Assembly: GCA_027919835.1 (NCBI GenBank) | Contig: JANVFP010000003.1 | Span: 372,001 to 436,000, forward strand | Direction: 5' to 3' | Source: Lentinula raphanica | Lineage: Eukaryota; Basidiomycota; Agaricomycetes; Agaricales; Omphalotaceae | Length of the DNA: 64,000 bases | Shown here: piece after piece, positions 46,023 to 56,794 of the stretch | Numbering within the stretch: the first letter of the stretch is position 1 | Layout: the number at the start of each line of letters is the position of its first letter | Notes under the pieces: model-generated | The model's input: only the letters and a program-made list of their open reading frames with translations | Database searches by the model: none | Told to the model about the DNA's origin: nothing | Translations under genes and position numbers: made by a program

Positions 46023-47991
46023 AGACCTTTGCGCGATAGCGGACCCTCCTATTCTTGCCTATTACGATTTCTCTCCTTCTATCATTCATCGCTCACCCCT
46101 TACCAACACACCACCGGCGTTTATCGAACTCTATGATCGTGTCGTCACACCATACAATGCAGATGCTTTCGAGGAGGCTCTGTCAGAATGTGGTCTGGCT
46201 GAGCTTTACCCTCTTTTACCTCACAACTTACGCCAAGGATTTCCTCTCGGCGTCATGCCTGAAATACTCGAAACTATTATCATGCCTAATGATCACTCGG
46301 TCTTGGAGCATCCGGAGGTGGTGGTTGAATACCTGTCGAAGGAGGTTGCCGCTGGTCGAATGTCGGGGCCCTTTACACAGGATGAGGTTTACCTTATCAT
46401 GCGTGGCCACTTTATCTGCTCGCCACTTATTGTGGCTGAGCAAACACAAGGCCCAGGTCTTCCGCCAAAATATCGTGTTTGCCGTAACCTATCGAAGGAT
46501 GGACGTGCTTCCGATGGACATGTCTTTCCTTCGGTGAATTCGTTCGTGGAAAAAGAGCTTTTCCCCACTCGCTTTGACACAGCTCCTAAGGTTGCTTCAG
46601 TGGTGAGTGATTTCTCCTCATATATGTATCTCAAATCATTTCTAGTTTTTATTTTATCAACTTTGGGTCCTTATGGGACCCAGGGTGATCTTGTTTATTG
46701 GACTGGTTATTGTTATGTCCAGGTCTTTATTGGACCTCCATTACTGTTATAAAATTTATCAAGTTATTTGTGTTATGGGGATTATCGACTCACGCGGATC
46801 CTATAGATTGCATCTGCCCCGCCGGGTACCCAGGCAGTTACCTTGGATATAGAAAAGTTTCACCGGACGTGCCCAGTTATCCCAGACCACAAGCCTTTCT
46901 TGGTGGTTCGTGACCATCGTGGAGATTTCTTCATAGACCACTGCACATGTTTCGGTGTTTCGCCGGCGAGCAGTAACTCAGGCATGATTTCAAATGCGGT
47001 AGTGGATATATGGAGGGCGAAAGGTGTGGGTCCAATATTCAAGTTCGAAGACGATCTCAAAATTCTCCGACTCCTGACGTTATTGGGCCATTACCTTTAT
47101 GACAAGCCTGAACTTCTGAGGATGGTGAGGGCTCTGAATGTTCCATGGCATCCGGACAAGGGTGAAGACGAGTTCGTTTTCATCACAATCTTCATAGGCT
47201 TTCTATGGGACCTAACCAACAAGCGAGTCAGTCTCCCAGATCACAAACGTCTAAAGTATATCGAACGAATCCGCCTGTTCCTTTCCGATTTCACTGGGAA
47301 GCAGGCGCCCTTGTCCCGGGTGGAATCAATTCATGGCACGTTATGCCACGTCGCTTTTGTCTACCCAGATGGACGCACTCATCTTCCGGCTTTCTCTAAC
47401 TTCATGGCCTCTTACCACGGTTCTTTTGAAGAATCCAGGGGCCGTTTCCCTCCTAAAATGGTGCTCGAAGAACTGCGGTGGTGGCTCCAAAGACTTGAAG
47501 ACCCAACTCACTTCCGGCAACTAAAACCCCAGGGAGATCTGCAGGATCTTGGTATCTATGTCGACGCCTCGACAGACTGGGGCATAGGAGTTATTCTCCA
47601 GGGTAGATGGGCAGCTTTCAAGTTACGGCCAGGTTGGAAGATTCCAGGAAGAGGTATATGCTGGCTGGAGACAGTAGCAGTCGAACTCCTCATTTACTTC
47701 CTCGAATCTAAGAACTTCCACGACATCCACATCCTTATCCGCTCCGATAATAAGGGCACAGTCGGAGCAATGGACAAAGAGCGCAGCCCAAATTTCTGGA
47801 TCAACATGGCCATTCAACGAATCACAGGAGTGACCGGTCCTCTATACATACAAACTAAAGTCGAATATGTCGCTTCAGCAGATAATCTGGCAGACCCTAT
47901 CTCGCGCGGGGTGTTGGGTCCCAGAGAATCAAAATTGCCTCTTACTTTTGTGCTCCCGCTGGAGCTTGAACATGTTCTCTCTTATGTTTAG
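45778..47991 (+). CDS. DIRS element reverse transcriptase / RNase H
   Basis: Two exons, 45778-46602 and 46807-47991, separated by a GT-AG intron of 204 nt with in-frame stops. The N-terminal 100 residues are Ser/Thr-rich, then LGVMPEILETIIMPNDHSVL, GPPKYRVCRNLSKDG-like RT motifs, and VTLDIEKFHRTCPVIPDHKP (first catalytic Asp). FGVSPASSNSGMISNAVVDI and FKFEDDLKIL (FEDD in place of YxDD) follow. RNase H follows with YVDASTDWGIGVIL, ETVAVELLIYFLE, IRSDNKGTVGAMD and SADNLADPISRG, so its acidic residues are present. The 5' end overlaps gag; the true start may differ from the first ATG. The 3' end overlaps the recombinase start by 20 bases. Confidence 0.88.
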
Positions 47992-49544
47992 TTTTCCTTA
48001 TGGATCTGCGCCAGTACGTCCTGACGCGAACGCCATTGTTCCGCGCACTCCGGCTGTTCAAAACAATATGGTAGCTGTACCGCTACCTCATAGGTCTTTC
48101 AATTCTTTCCGATTCTCATCAATATCAAGTACCAAACCCTGCAAAATTCCAAATCAGAATTCTTCTACATCAAATATCTCATATCACACTTCATCTTCTC
48201 TCTCATTGCACCCGCCCTTATCTTCGAATTCAAGCTCGCAAGCACCATCTTGGGGTGGCGCTGAATTCATTCCTGCTCCAAAAAATCCTCGCACGAATAA
48301 CCAAATTCAACAAAACTCTTTACGTCCTAACGTTCGCGCGGCTGACCGCTTATATGCTTGGACCTCTCCTTTCGCCGTTGCTAAACGTTCCGAAGAATCT
48401 TCCTTTATCCCAGACCATATTATAGCCCAAGCAGAACGCATTCAGGCAGCAGGGCATGCAAACAGCACGAAGACTTCCTACGCTGCGGGTTTGCTCCGAT
48501 GGCAACAATTTTGTGATCAGAATGGTATTCAAGAAGAGCATCGTATGCCAGCCCCAGTTATCCTTATCCTTGGATTCATAGGAACTCATTCAGGAAGGGT
48601 TTCAGGCAGAACTATCAAGTCTTGGCTTTCCGGTATCAGAGCTTGGCACATTATCCATGGCGCTGAGTGGTTGGGAGATGACCCTCGTGTAGGACTTGGC
48701 CGGGCGGGTGCAAATATTGAAGGTTCAATTCATACACGACCTTTACGGAACCCGATCACGGTCAACCACATGTTGGCTTTATACGCGGCGCTGGATTTTA
48801 TGGACCCGTTTCACTGCGCAGTGTGGGCAGTTGCCACATCTTGTTTCTGGGGCTGTAGACGTTTGGGTATGGATTACCTTATGAAACACTATTTATGCTG
48901 ATAGAAAACCAGGAGAATTGACGGTTCTAAGTCAATCTGCTTTCGATCCTTCCAAGAACGTCACTCGGCAAGGAGAGCTCAAAAATTTCGTGGCATCATC
49001 CCCACACAAACGTCTAAAATTTCACATCCCCTGGTCGAAGACGACTAAAGAACTCGGCGCCGACGTAGTTGCCTCCTCCCAGTCCACCTGTCTATGTCCC
49101 TGCGAGGCTTTTGAGCTGCACTGGAAGATGAACTTTCGTGTTCCGGAAGGTTTCTCTTTATTCGGTTTCATTGACAGAACAGGAAATCCCCAACATATGA
49201 TGAAGTCTACCTTCCTGAAATTCGTTACGAACATCTGGGTCCGGGCGGGTTTACCAAATGTGCAAGGTCACAGTTTCCGAATCGGAGGTTCGGTCGAGTT
49301 ACTCTTAGCAGGAGTGCCTCCACATGTTGTTGCCGCGATCGGCGGTTGGACTTCCCTCGCGTTTTTAGTTTATTGGCGGAAGCTTGAAGACATATTGTTG
49401 GCTCACATTGGTGATGCCTATGCTGATAAGTTGATATCTCTCAAGGACTCAATGGACAAATTCAGAAAAGAGAATAGAATTTCTTCGGACCTTATAGCTA
49501 ACTGTATTCAAGGAGAGCATTATATTATGGACTCTGATGTATAG
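47972..49544 (+). CDS. DIRS element tyrosine recombinase
   Basis: Catalyses insertion of the circular DNA copy. Two exons, 47972-48866 and 48913-49544, with a 46-nt intron; the spliced junction reads CFWGCRRLGELTVLS, restoring the first catalytic Arg block of the family. The N-terminal region is Ser/Pro-rich; a core-binding domain follows (STKTSYAAGLLRWQQFCDQN and SGRTIKSWLSGIRAWHIIHG). The second catalytic box is HSFRIGGSVELLLAGVPPHV (His-x-x-Arg) and the nucleophile Tyr lies in WTSLAFLVYWRKL. The R-H-R-Y set is complete. The start at 47972 is the first ATG of the frame after the RT stop region; the frame is open further upstream inside RT. Confidence 0.9.
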
Positions 49545-49692
49545 CTTACAGTACTTAGTAAAATTGTAACAAGTTCTTGAAATCGCCCTTGACTCTGTTT
49601 GGGTGGGCCTCACCGTAGACGTCGAGTACCTGCGGAGGAGCCTCGGGCTCTGTTTGGGATGCGCATGGTTACTCTCCATCTACGGGTGGGCT

Positions 49693-50102
49693 GCGCAGGG
49701 CAAAGCCCCAGCCAAACTCACTCATACTCTTACACACAACTTGTATCAGATCTCTTGAGACTCGGATAGCCGAGCACCTATCTTATTCCGAGAGAAGTCT
49801 GCGAAGCAGGCTTCTCATAGGATAAGATAGCGAGGCGATGAGAGGCCGGCATGGGCGCCGGCATAGTTTCCCACTGCCAGTTTAGGCGCCCATTCATCCT
49901 TACATCCTGCCTCTCATCGTCGCGCGTACATTCGTCGGGCCCGCCCACCCACCCTTTACAGTCTGTTTAGACTCCAGGCTTGCTCTTTGCGCGTTTGTTG
50001 CCCACCCGCGCAGGGTAAAGCCCCAGCCAAACTCACTCATACTCTTACACACAACTTGTATCAGATCTCTTGAGACTCGGATAGCCGAGCACCTATCTTA
50101 TT
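49693..50102. repeat. Right-end repeats B1-A2-B2 of the DIRS element
   Basis: B1 49693-49787, A2 49788-49939, a 68-bp spacer of unrelated sequence 49940-50007, and B2 50008-50102. B1 and B2 differ only at one position (GGGC versus GGGT near their start). The B1-A2 junction CTTATT/CCGAG joins the element's right-end and left-end sequences, as expected for a template for circle formation. Confidence 0.88.
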
Positions 50103-50462
50103 TGAACGCTACAGCACGTGGCAATATTCGCACGCTTCTGACGGCAATAGCTTCCGATGGTACTGGTACTGTACAGGCTATACCTTGTTGAATGGCTTCA
50201 AGGTCGTCAACTTGACTGTAACGTTCGATCTCAATGTGTTTTCGAGGTTGTCAGGCGGGTGTTATCAGGTCCTGAGATATTTGTTATTCCGCTTCACAGG
50301 TCATCTTTACGGCTTGTACGAAAGAAAACAGTTCTAGTAGGTAATTCAAAGAACAAGTTCTTCACCCGATCGACGATCCCTTTGTTCCATCTTCGCCCAT
50401 ATTCTACTGAAAAAAACATCAGATATCAATCACCTCAGAGGAAAGAAACAGAATGCGAATCG

Positions 50463-51506
50463 TTACGCACGAGCTCGTGCCAGAGGCTGATGCCGTGAGG
50501 CTTGTACAGTTGCAAAGTATTCTTGATCAATACGTTGAGCATTCTCAATCTCTCGTCGTTTTCTGGCATCCTCGAACTCAACAGTAAGCCTATATGGATC
50601 GTGAAAGTCAGTACAAGAACCGCTGATATTCGATGACTCACTTCTTCAACACTGCTATTTCCTCAAAGAACTCTGCCGGATCGTGTATCTCGCTCGTCGA
50701 TGATAGATCAAAAGACACTTCGACAACGAAGAGGCTACTATGCGGGTGTTGAGTCATTTCGTCGAGCATTATTCCTGCTCCACCTTTCCCCGATGGCTCC
50801 TCACTGTTCGCGGATGTAGAAGACTTATTTCGTAGCTCCTCCACCGAATCACAATCCCCCTCTGAGCCCCAAGGTGCTTCCGACTGGGTCTCGCTGTGTC
50901 CAGCTGTACCACTGCCACCCGTGATAGCTCTGTAAGCAACGATCTGTGGCTCGAGCTCCTTCCTCCGCTGGATATCTTCCTCGAAATATGTCTGGATCCG
51001 TTCCGCTTCCTCCGAAGTGGCACAGTACACAGGTTCTTCCTCTGTCATTTGGGTGGCTACACGGGCATCGAACTGGATGAACTCGGATATGTAGCAATCG
51101 TTCCATGGTAATGCATATCCGGGGTCCAAAGGTTCACGATGTAAGGGATGCACCGTGTTAGGGAGAATGGGAACTGACATTTGAGGCTCAAATCCTTGCC
51201 CTATGTTTTCCTCCCGAAGACCTTGAAAGACCAGGTAGAATTGCCAAGAGTGGTAAGGTTCCCATGGCATGAAGAATTGACGCCGCTGTGGAGGTTGAGA
51301 TCGTCATCGGTTACACCCTGCTGATAGTTTCGCGTGCGACGTACATCTCCAACAAACGCAACGAACGTCTTTCTCCGCAATCGCCTGCAAGCTGCGCTGA
51401 GCTCTTCATTCTTGAGATGGGAGATCGTTGCTTCGGGATTAAGGGAGAGGGTCACGAAGGAGTATTCCGTTGGCAGGGAGTTCAAGTCTTCAGCGGCGCG
51501 TGTCAT
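50463..51506 (-). CDS. Unknown protein, donor of the duplicated 3' exon
   Basis: Three exons (51506-51345, 51285-50642, 50589-50463) give 310 residues. It begins MTRAAEDLNSLPTEYSFVTL. It has a Trp/Phe/Pro-rich segment (RQFFMPWEPYHSWQFYLVFQ and LDPGYALPWNDCYISEFIQF), then a charged helical region (TSEEAERIQTYFEEDIQRRK) and a polar linker. It ends in a basic coiled coil (FEDARKRREIENAQRIDQEY). The last intron has an unusual GAA/GTGAGT junction; splicing to the AG at 50590 keeps the coiled-coil frame open to a TAA at 50463. No family recognised, no signal peptide. A fragment of its 3' end is duplicated at 42733-42930. Confidence 0.65.
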
Positions 51507-51834
51507 GGTACATGGAGGATGGTGACAGAAGTGTTCATCTCGCTTAAAGGATCAGGCAGAACGGACTAACAAAGGAAGGATAAGACAAGGAAGGCAGACA
51601 ATAGATCATTTGATTCCACAAAAAGAGACCTTGCCTAAAAAGAGAAAGAGCTTGATCCCCTGTCCAATCACATAGCTTTAGTGCCAGGCTTCGCGAATTC
51701 GCAGTCCTGGAGTCATTTCAAAGAGAACTTGGTGAAAGGAGGACATATCAATCATTTGCGGTGATTTATGTCGAACATAGCAAGAATATAGATGGGTACC
51801 TAATATACATCACCGTGACCGAAGAAAATACATG
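51507..51834. other. Short intergenic region
   Basis: Upstream of the unknown gene and downstream of the ITFG1-like gene. No frame of note. Confidence 0.5.
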
Positions 51835-54430
51835 TCATAGAGCGTCGAAATTGATATGATGTGACGCCCGCCTCCGTTCTAACTCATCTTCTCTCTGTAC
51901 AAAAAACATACGATGAGGCTCTCCGAACTTGATGAGGATTATCGAAAGACTTGCCTTCTCGTTCAGATGCAACACTAGCACGATGATAGCTAAGATAGCA
52001 GTTCCCGCCACAACAGTGACAGTGACCCAAGGAATCCAATCCCCAGGTCTTAAGAACAATTCCCTCTTCCATGCTTCGCCTTCGTTGGCGGAAGGCAGGA
52101 TGACGACTTTTGAATTCGGTATAACCCCTTCCATGTTGATGTAATGAGTCTCTAGATGTATTGTCGATCCTACAAAGAGATTCTCGATATAATTGTTGGT
52201 GCGTCCTAGCCCGAAGAAGGAGTAAGGTGACTGTAAAGCATGATACGAGGTTTGAGGGAGTTGTCCGACTATGCGTTGGATTAACAGGAGTATTGGACTA
52301 GATTCACGTAGAAGCATACCTTGCGCAGCCGAACGACGACCAGAGAGATCAAGCACGGTATATTTATAAGACGCTCCGGAGTAGCTGACACCAAATGGCT
52401 GTTGTCGTAATTAGTATCAAGCCTAAGACAAAGAATCAGAGCTGACATGGTACTGTCCCCCATCTGGAGTATAACACCAGCCATTGTTGCAAGCGCCGTT
52501 CAAGACTACGAAACAACGATCTCTCAAGTGAATCGAACACCACTGTGAAATCAGAACGTACCAATAGCTTTGAGAAAGAATGCATCATAGTAGAAGTTAT
52601 TCTGGACGAAGAGAACATTTCCCTCCCCACTGTCGCCGGTTCGATGGACCATAAGATCAAGAGTGCCCTGTGCAAGAGGTCAATATGAATCTGAGCACAG
52701 AATAGAGATGATCGTACGTCTTCATCTATATCTACAAATGAAACCCCTCTTGCATCTTTCACCTTATCAAGGCTTTCCACCCCTTTTGTGGCCACTTGCC
52801 AACCTCTCTTCCCATTCCCATCCTGATCGCAGCCTGCTTTGCCCCGCGCACAGGGTACTGAGTAAATGAGTTTTGGTGTTCGTCCATGAGACGTGGATAT
52901 GACGAGAAGAATATCGGGAAATCCATCGAGATTCGCGTCTCCAAGCTTCACCGATATCGGTATGGAGGGGGAGAATGTAGTATCTTGTACGAGTAAAGAA
53001 GGTGAATTTTCATCCGGGAACAATGCTGTTATAGGGAACCGGACGAAGACATTGGAATTGCCGGAGAACTCAAACTTGAAACCAGGATCAGCCACGCAAA
53101 GGTTGTCTGGGGGTCGACAGATTCGTACACCTTTTGAGAAGGGTGTTTGAGAAGCGGCACAAAGAGGAAGTTGTTGGTTGAAAGCGATGTTGATGTAGCA
53201 GTTGGAACCTACACCAGTTGAGCCGGAAACAGAGTTACATGTTGTGAAGACCATGTCAATGGTACCATCGCGATCTGTGAATCATTAGGATCAAGAAATT
53301 GAGACGAAAACTGTGGCATACCGATATCCGCGAACGTTATGGATTGGATACCGGAGGGTAGACTGCCTTGATGAGCGAGGGAGAACCCATTATCCTTGTT
53401 GTTGATCCAGATTTGAAAATATTTTACGCCGTTTCCATTGTCACAAACAAGGAACACATCTACGCTCGGAAACAGAGATATGAGCACTTGAACGGGTCGT
53501 GGTACCAGAAGACGCACCGGCAAGACAATCCCCATCCAAGTCCACCACTGCATTGCTATGCGGATTAGAGATGGTACATTGAGTGCCATGAAAGGGAGAA
53601 TCGGTTCTGTTGTTGCGCTGTTCAGTACGAATTCACCTTTGGGAAGTTATCGAGCACGTACAGTTCGAATAGAGGAGAATGCGGCTGTGACGCGTTCCAT
53701 ACGTTTTTCCACGTTTGAAAAGTGTCTCCTGAGCTGTGTTGTGACGAAGGTGTCATCCCGAGGAGATCTATCTTCATGTCTCCATTTAGGTCAAGGGGTA
53801 TAGGTTGTGATTGGGAGGAGGAATCGATGAGGAAAGGATTCTTCACGTCTATGGATTGCTTAAGCCATGATCACTGAGTCTATATGCAGCATTACACACC
53901 AAAGCCTCCATCGACGAGTGCGGGATACACAGAGAGATCCAAAGACGCCGAAGCCCAGCTCCCGCTCATGACAAGAAGATCCAACTTTCCTGAATGTGTG
54001 AAATCTCCTGGAACGACGTTGTATACGTCGTTTGAATGCTTCATTGTGAAAGACCTTTGGAAGGCGTATTCCTCTGGACTTTAGCATGAGCTCGCCGTGG
54101 ACTCGAAATTCGACAGGAAGTTAGAATGCACCGTGATTCCACAGATATACAGACAACGTCCGGCGGTTATTGCCTAGCATTAGTACGTCTAAGCTTGAAG
54201 ATGTTCATTGTATTGAACAGCGAATGAGTATCAATTAAAACTCACAATTGGTCACCGTTGAAATCTCCAAACGCAACAACCCTTCCGGGATCTGTTAAGC
54301 CCATAGAACCTGCTGTTATAAGAGCATTTCCACTGAATCTCTTCGGTTCAAATGGCCATATTGCAGAGCTTGTTGCTGGAAATGCCAATAGGGAGATGAG
54401 GTGAAGAGATCTACATCGCCAAAGACGCAT
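51835..54430 (-). CDS. ITFG1/TIP-like membrane protein with FG-GAP repeats
   Basis: Homologue of the T-cell immunomodulatory protein family (ITFG1, Lnk1), single-pass proteins with an extracytoplasmic FG-GAP beta-propeller; their fungal role is not established. The signal peptide lies at the start (SLHLISLLAFPATSSA). Propeller repeats: VVAFGDFNGDQFLDVLML, PLDLNGDMKIDLLGM, VSVDVFLVCDNGNG-like, IPISVKLGDANLDGFPDILL and GVSFVDIDEDG-type calcium loops. Cysteines are paired in the extracellular part (CAASQTPFSKGVRICRPPDN). The C-terminal transmembrane helix is WIPWVTVTVVAGTAILAIIV, followed by a short cytoplasmic tail (QREDELERRRASHHINF). About nine exons; splice positions for the middle exons were judged from frame continuity and are approximate. 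Confidence 0.85.
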
Positions 54431-54656
54431 GATGGTAAGAAGGAAATGTTGCTTTGACCGACACTGCCACCAACAAGTGTAGTTTTTGGAATCTTCGGTT
54501 CTACGAACTTCTAAATGTATCATACTGTAATCAATCATAATCAATCCTATAATTTATTCACCTAGTACAGAAAATGGTATGCGGGGCTTATTATCTAGGC
54601 TCTAATCTATACAACCCATAGAAGCGAGGGTCCGTTTGTAACACAAACGATCTATT

Positions 54657-56425
54657 CTAAAGAGTGCCACGACCGATGGTGGTGACCTGAAGGTGATGAG
54701 AATGAGAATAAACATAAAGTAGCAAGGTCAATCAGAACCCACCTTGAATCCAATTTTCGTCAATTTCACTTCATCCACGAGCAATCGTCCATCGAATACG
54801 AAAGCGGGCTTGTTCATGCTCTTGTATACCTTCTCCCAGTCGATAACTTTGAACTCTTTCCATTCCGTGGCAATAACGATAGCCTCTGCACCTTCGCACG
54901 CCTCCAAGGAAGAAGAACAGATCTTAACTTGCTTCTTGACTAAAGCGATGTATGAGGAATAGTTCGGTTCATTTTCGTTGAAAGGAACATACTATTTTCG
55001 AGGGGGAGACTAGGACAAGCTTCCGCGAGGTCCTGCCAGATTTGAGCTTCCTCCACCTGGGGGTCATAGAGACTGATGTTCGCCTTCTCTTTCAAGAAGT
55101 CTCGAATGAGTGTTATAGCAGCGGATTCCCGAGTATCACCGGTGTCGGCCTTGAAAGCAAAACCAAGGACAGTTATGCGCTAATATCTAGGAAGTAAGAA
55201 ACAACTCTTCCATCCGATGTATGTAGCGTATACAGACCTTGTTCGTGATGGTGTTGAAAAGCGTGTCGACTACCCTTTTGGCGAATCGGGACTTCTGATG
55301 CTCGTTCATCTCTACTACCTGCCTCCAGTACGCTGCGACTTCAGGCAGATGCAGGCTCTCGCTGAGGTAAACGAGGTTGAGGATATCTTTCTGGAAGCAG
55401 GAACCACCAAAACCGACGCTGGCCTTGAGGAATTTCGGACCGATACGGGAATCGTACCCAATAGCGTTGGCGACCTCGTCAATGTTCGCGCCAGTCGCTT
55501 CACAAATAGCAGAGAGGGCGTTGATGGAGGAAATGCGTTGAGCGAGCATTGCGTTAGCTGCGAGCTTGGACAGTTCGGAGGACCATAAGCCTACGGTCAA
55601 AATCCGCTCGCGACTGTATAAAGGAAACGACATATATGTGTGGTGAATACATTGTGTTCATACTGCGGCCAGGAAATCGATGACTTACGGAACCCAGTGG
55701 GCGTAAACATCAGATAACGACTGACAGGCATCGAGACCCTCAGGAGTCTGCAGAGAACCAATGAGAACACGGTCTGGTTTGTATAAGTCGTTGATCGCTG
55801 TTCCCTCGGCGAGGAACTCGGGATTGGAAAGAATATCGAAGCGACAGTTGGGCGATGCGTTCGCTTCAAGGATGGTGCGCATAGATTCGGCCGTGCGACA
55901 GGGTACAGTGGATTTCTCGACGACGATCTTGTTGGAGGTCGCGACTGCAGCGATTCGGCGCGTGGCGAGCTCGATGTAGCTGTTCAGCGAATATTAGTGA
56001 TCGTGTTGAATCTAGCAAGGAATAATTTATACGCACTTGAGATCTGCAGCGAACCCTGCACCTACACCGCTCTTCTTTGTGGGCGTGTTGACACTGACAA
56101 AGATAAGATCGGCTTCTTGGATGCCTTTGTCGACGTCGGTCGAGAAAAAGAGGTTTTTGCCTCGACAGGAACGGACGACATCCACCAATCCCGGTTCGTA
56201 TATTGGGAGACGATATTCTTCATCGTTCCAGGCTTTAATTCGCGCTTCGTTGAGGTCGACGATGGTTACGGTGATATCAGGACATTTCTGGGCAATAACG
56301 GCGCATGTAGGTCCGCCTAGAACGAAATTGTGCGTTAGACGAATTGGAAGAGGGGTGGTTGGACTACACTGACCGACGTAGCCAGCACCTATGCAGACAA
56401 TTTTCTGAACTCTGACCGGGGACAT
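54657..56425 (-). CDS. UGD1: UDP-glucose 6-dehydrogenase
   Basis: Oxidises UDP-glucose to UDP-glucuronate with two NAD+ in the cytosol, supplying UDP-xylose and glucuronate for glycans. Start ATG 56425 ([18 protein letters not shown]), where the Rossmann GxGxxG spans the first intron (GYVG to [12 protein letters not shown]). Other blocks: [72 protein letters not shown], the catalytic Cys block [20 protein letters not shown], then [19 protein letters not shown] and [15 protein letters not shown]. The last exon is short and gives VTTIGRGTL before the TAG at 54657. All key residues are present. It is divergent from V-ATPase subunit a, with 369 bp between the starts. Confidence 0.95.
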
Positions 56426-56794
56426 GGTGGATATAGGAAGAGGCGACAGGAGGCAACTTACGACCCTCAATTCGCCGATTCCTTATGGCTTTTATGACAG
56501 AGCAGATCTAGAGCTTGCTAATGAGATATTCAATTCTGAGTTGGTCCAGTGACAACAAGAAGGCCTTCAACCTCCGTTGCCTGATAGTTCCTCTAAGCCT
56601 CACGTATTTTCACAAAAATCAATGTCATCGCGTCAGCCAAAAAATAGCAATAGACGCCCAGCGATTCTTCCGGCGCTTAAATGCAGTCCAGGATTTGTTT
56701 GGTTTTGTTTGCTCTCCAACTACTTTACACCGGAATACTTGAGTCTTGGGCCAGTTCAGCAAACCTCTTCTTCATTCCCTCTATCATACCTAGG
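56426..56794. promoter_or_regulatory. Bidirectional promoter region UGD1 / VPH1
   Basis: 369 bp between divergent start codons; no gene. The plus side has a pyrimidine-rich tract (TTCTTCATTCCCTCTATC) just before the V-ATPase start, a common feature upstream of fungal starts. Confidence 0.4.

Larger units (their letters stand above)
44432..50102 (+). mobile_element. DIRS/PAT/Ngaro-like tyrosine-recombinase retrotransposon, complete
   Basis: 5671 bp with split direct repeats in the order A1 (44432-44583), coding region, B1 (49693-49787), A2 (49788-49939), B2 (50008-50102). A1 and A2 are identical over 152 bp; B1 and B2 differ by one base over 95 bp. This arrangement and the gene content (zinc-knuckle gag, RT with RNase H, tyrosine recombinase instead of a DDE integrase) define the DIRS order. 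Such elements integrate through a circular DNA and leave no target duplication, which agrees with the flanks here. All three frames are open, so the copy looks young and possibly active. A comparison locus without the element is at about 42345-42375. Confidence 0.93.

Noticed and set aside
46603..46806. Reading the RT frame straight through the 204-nt segment
   Set aside because: Although its length is a multiple of three, the in-frame translation meets a TAA. The GT-AG removal joins two clear RT blocks.
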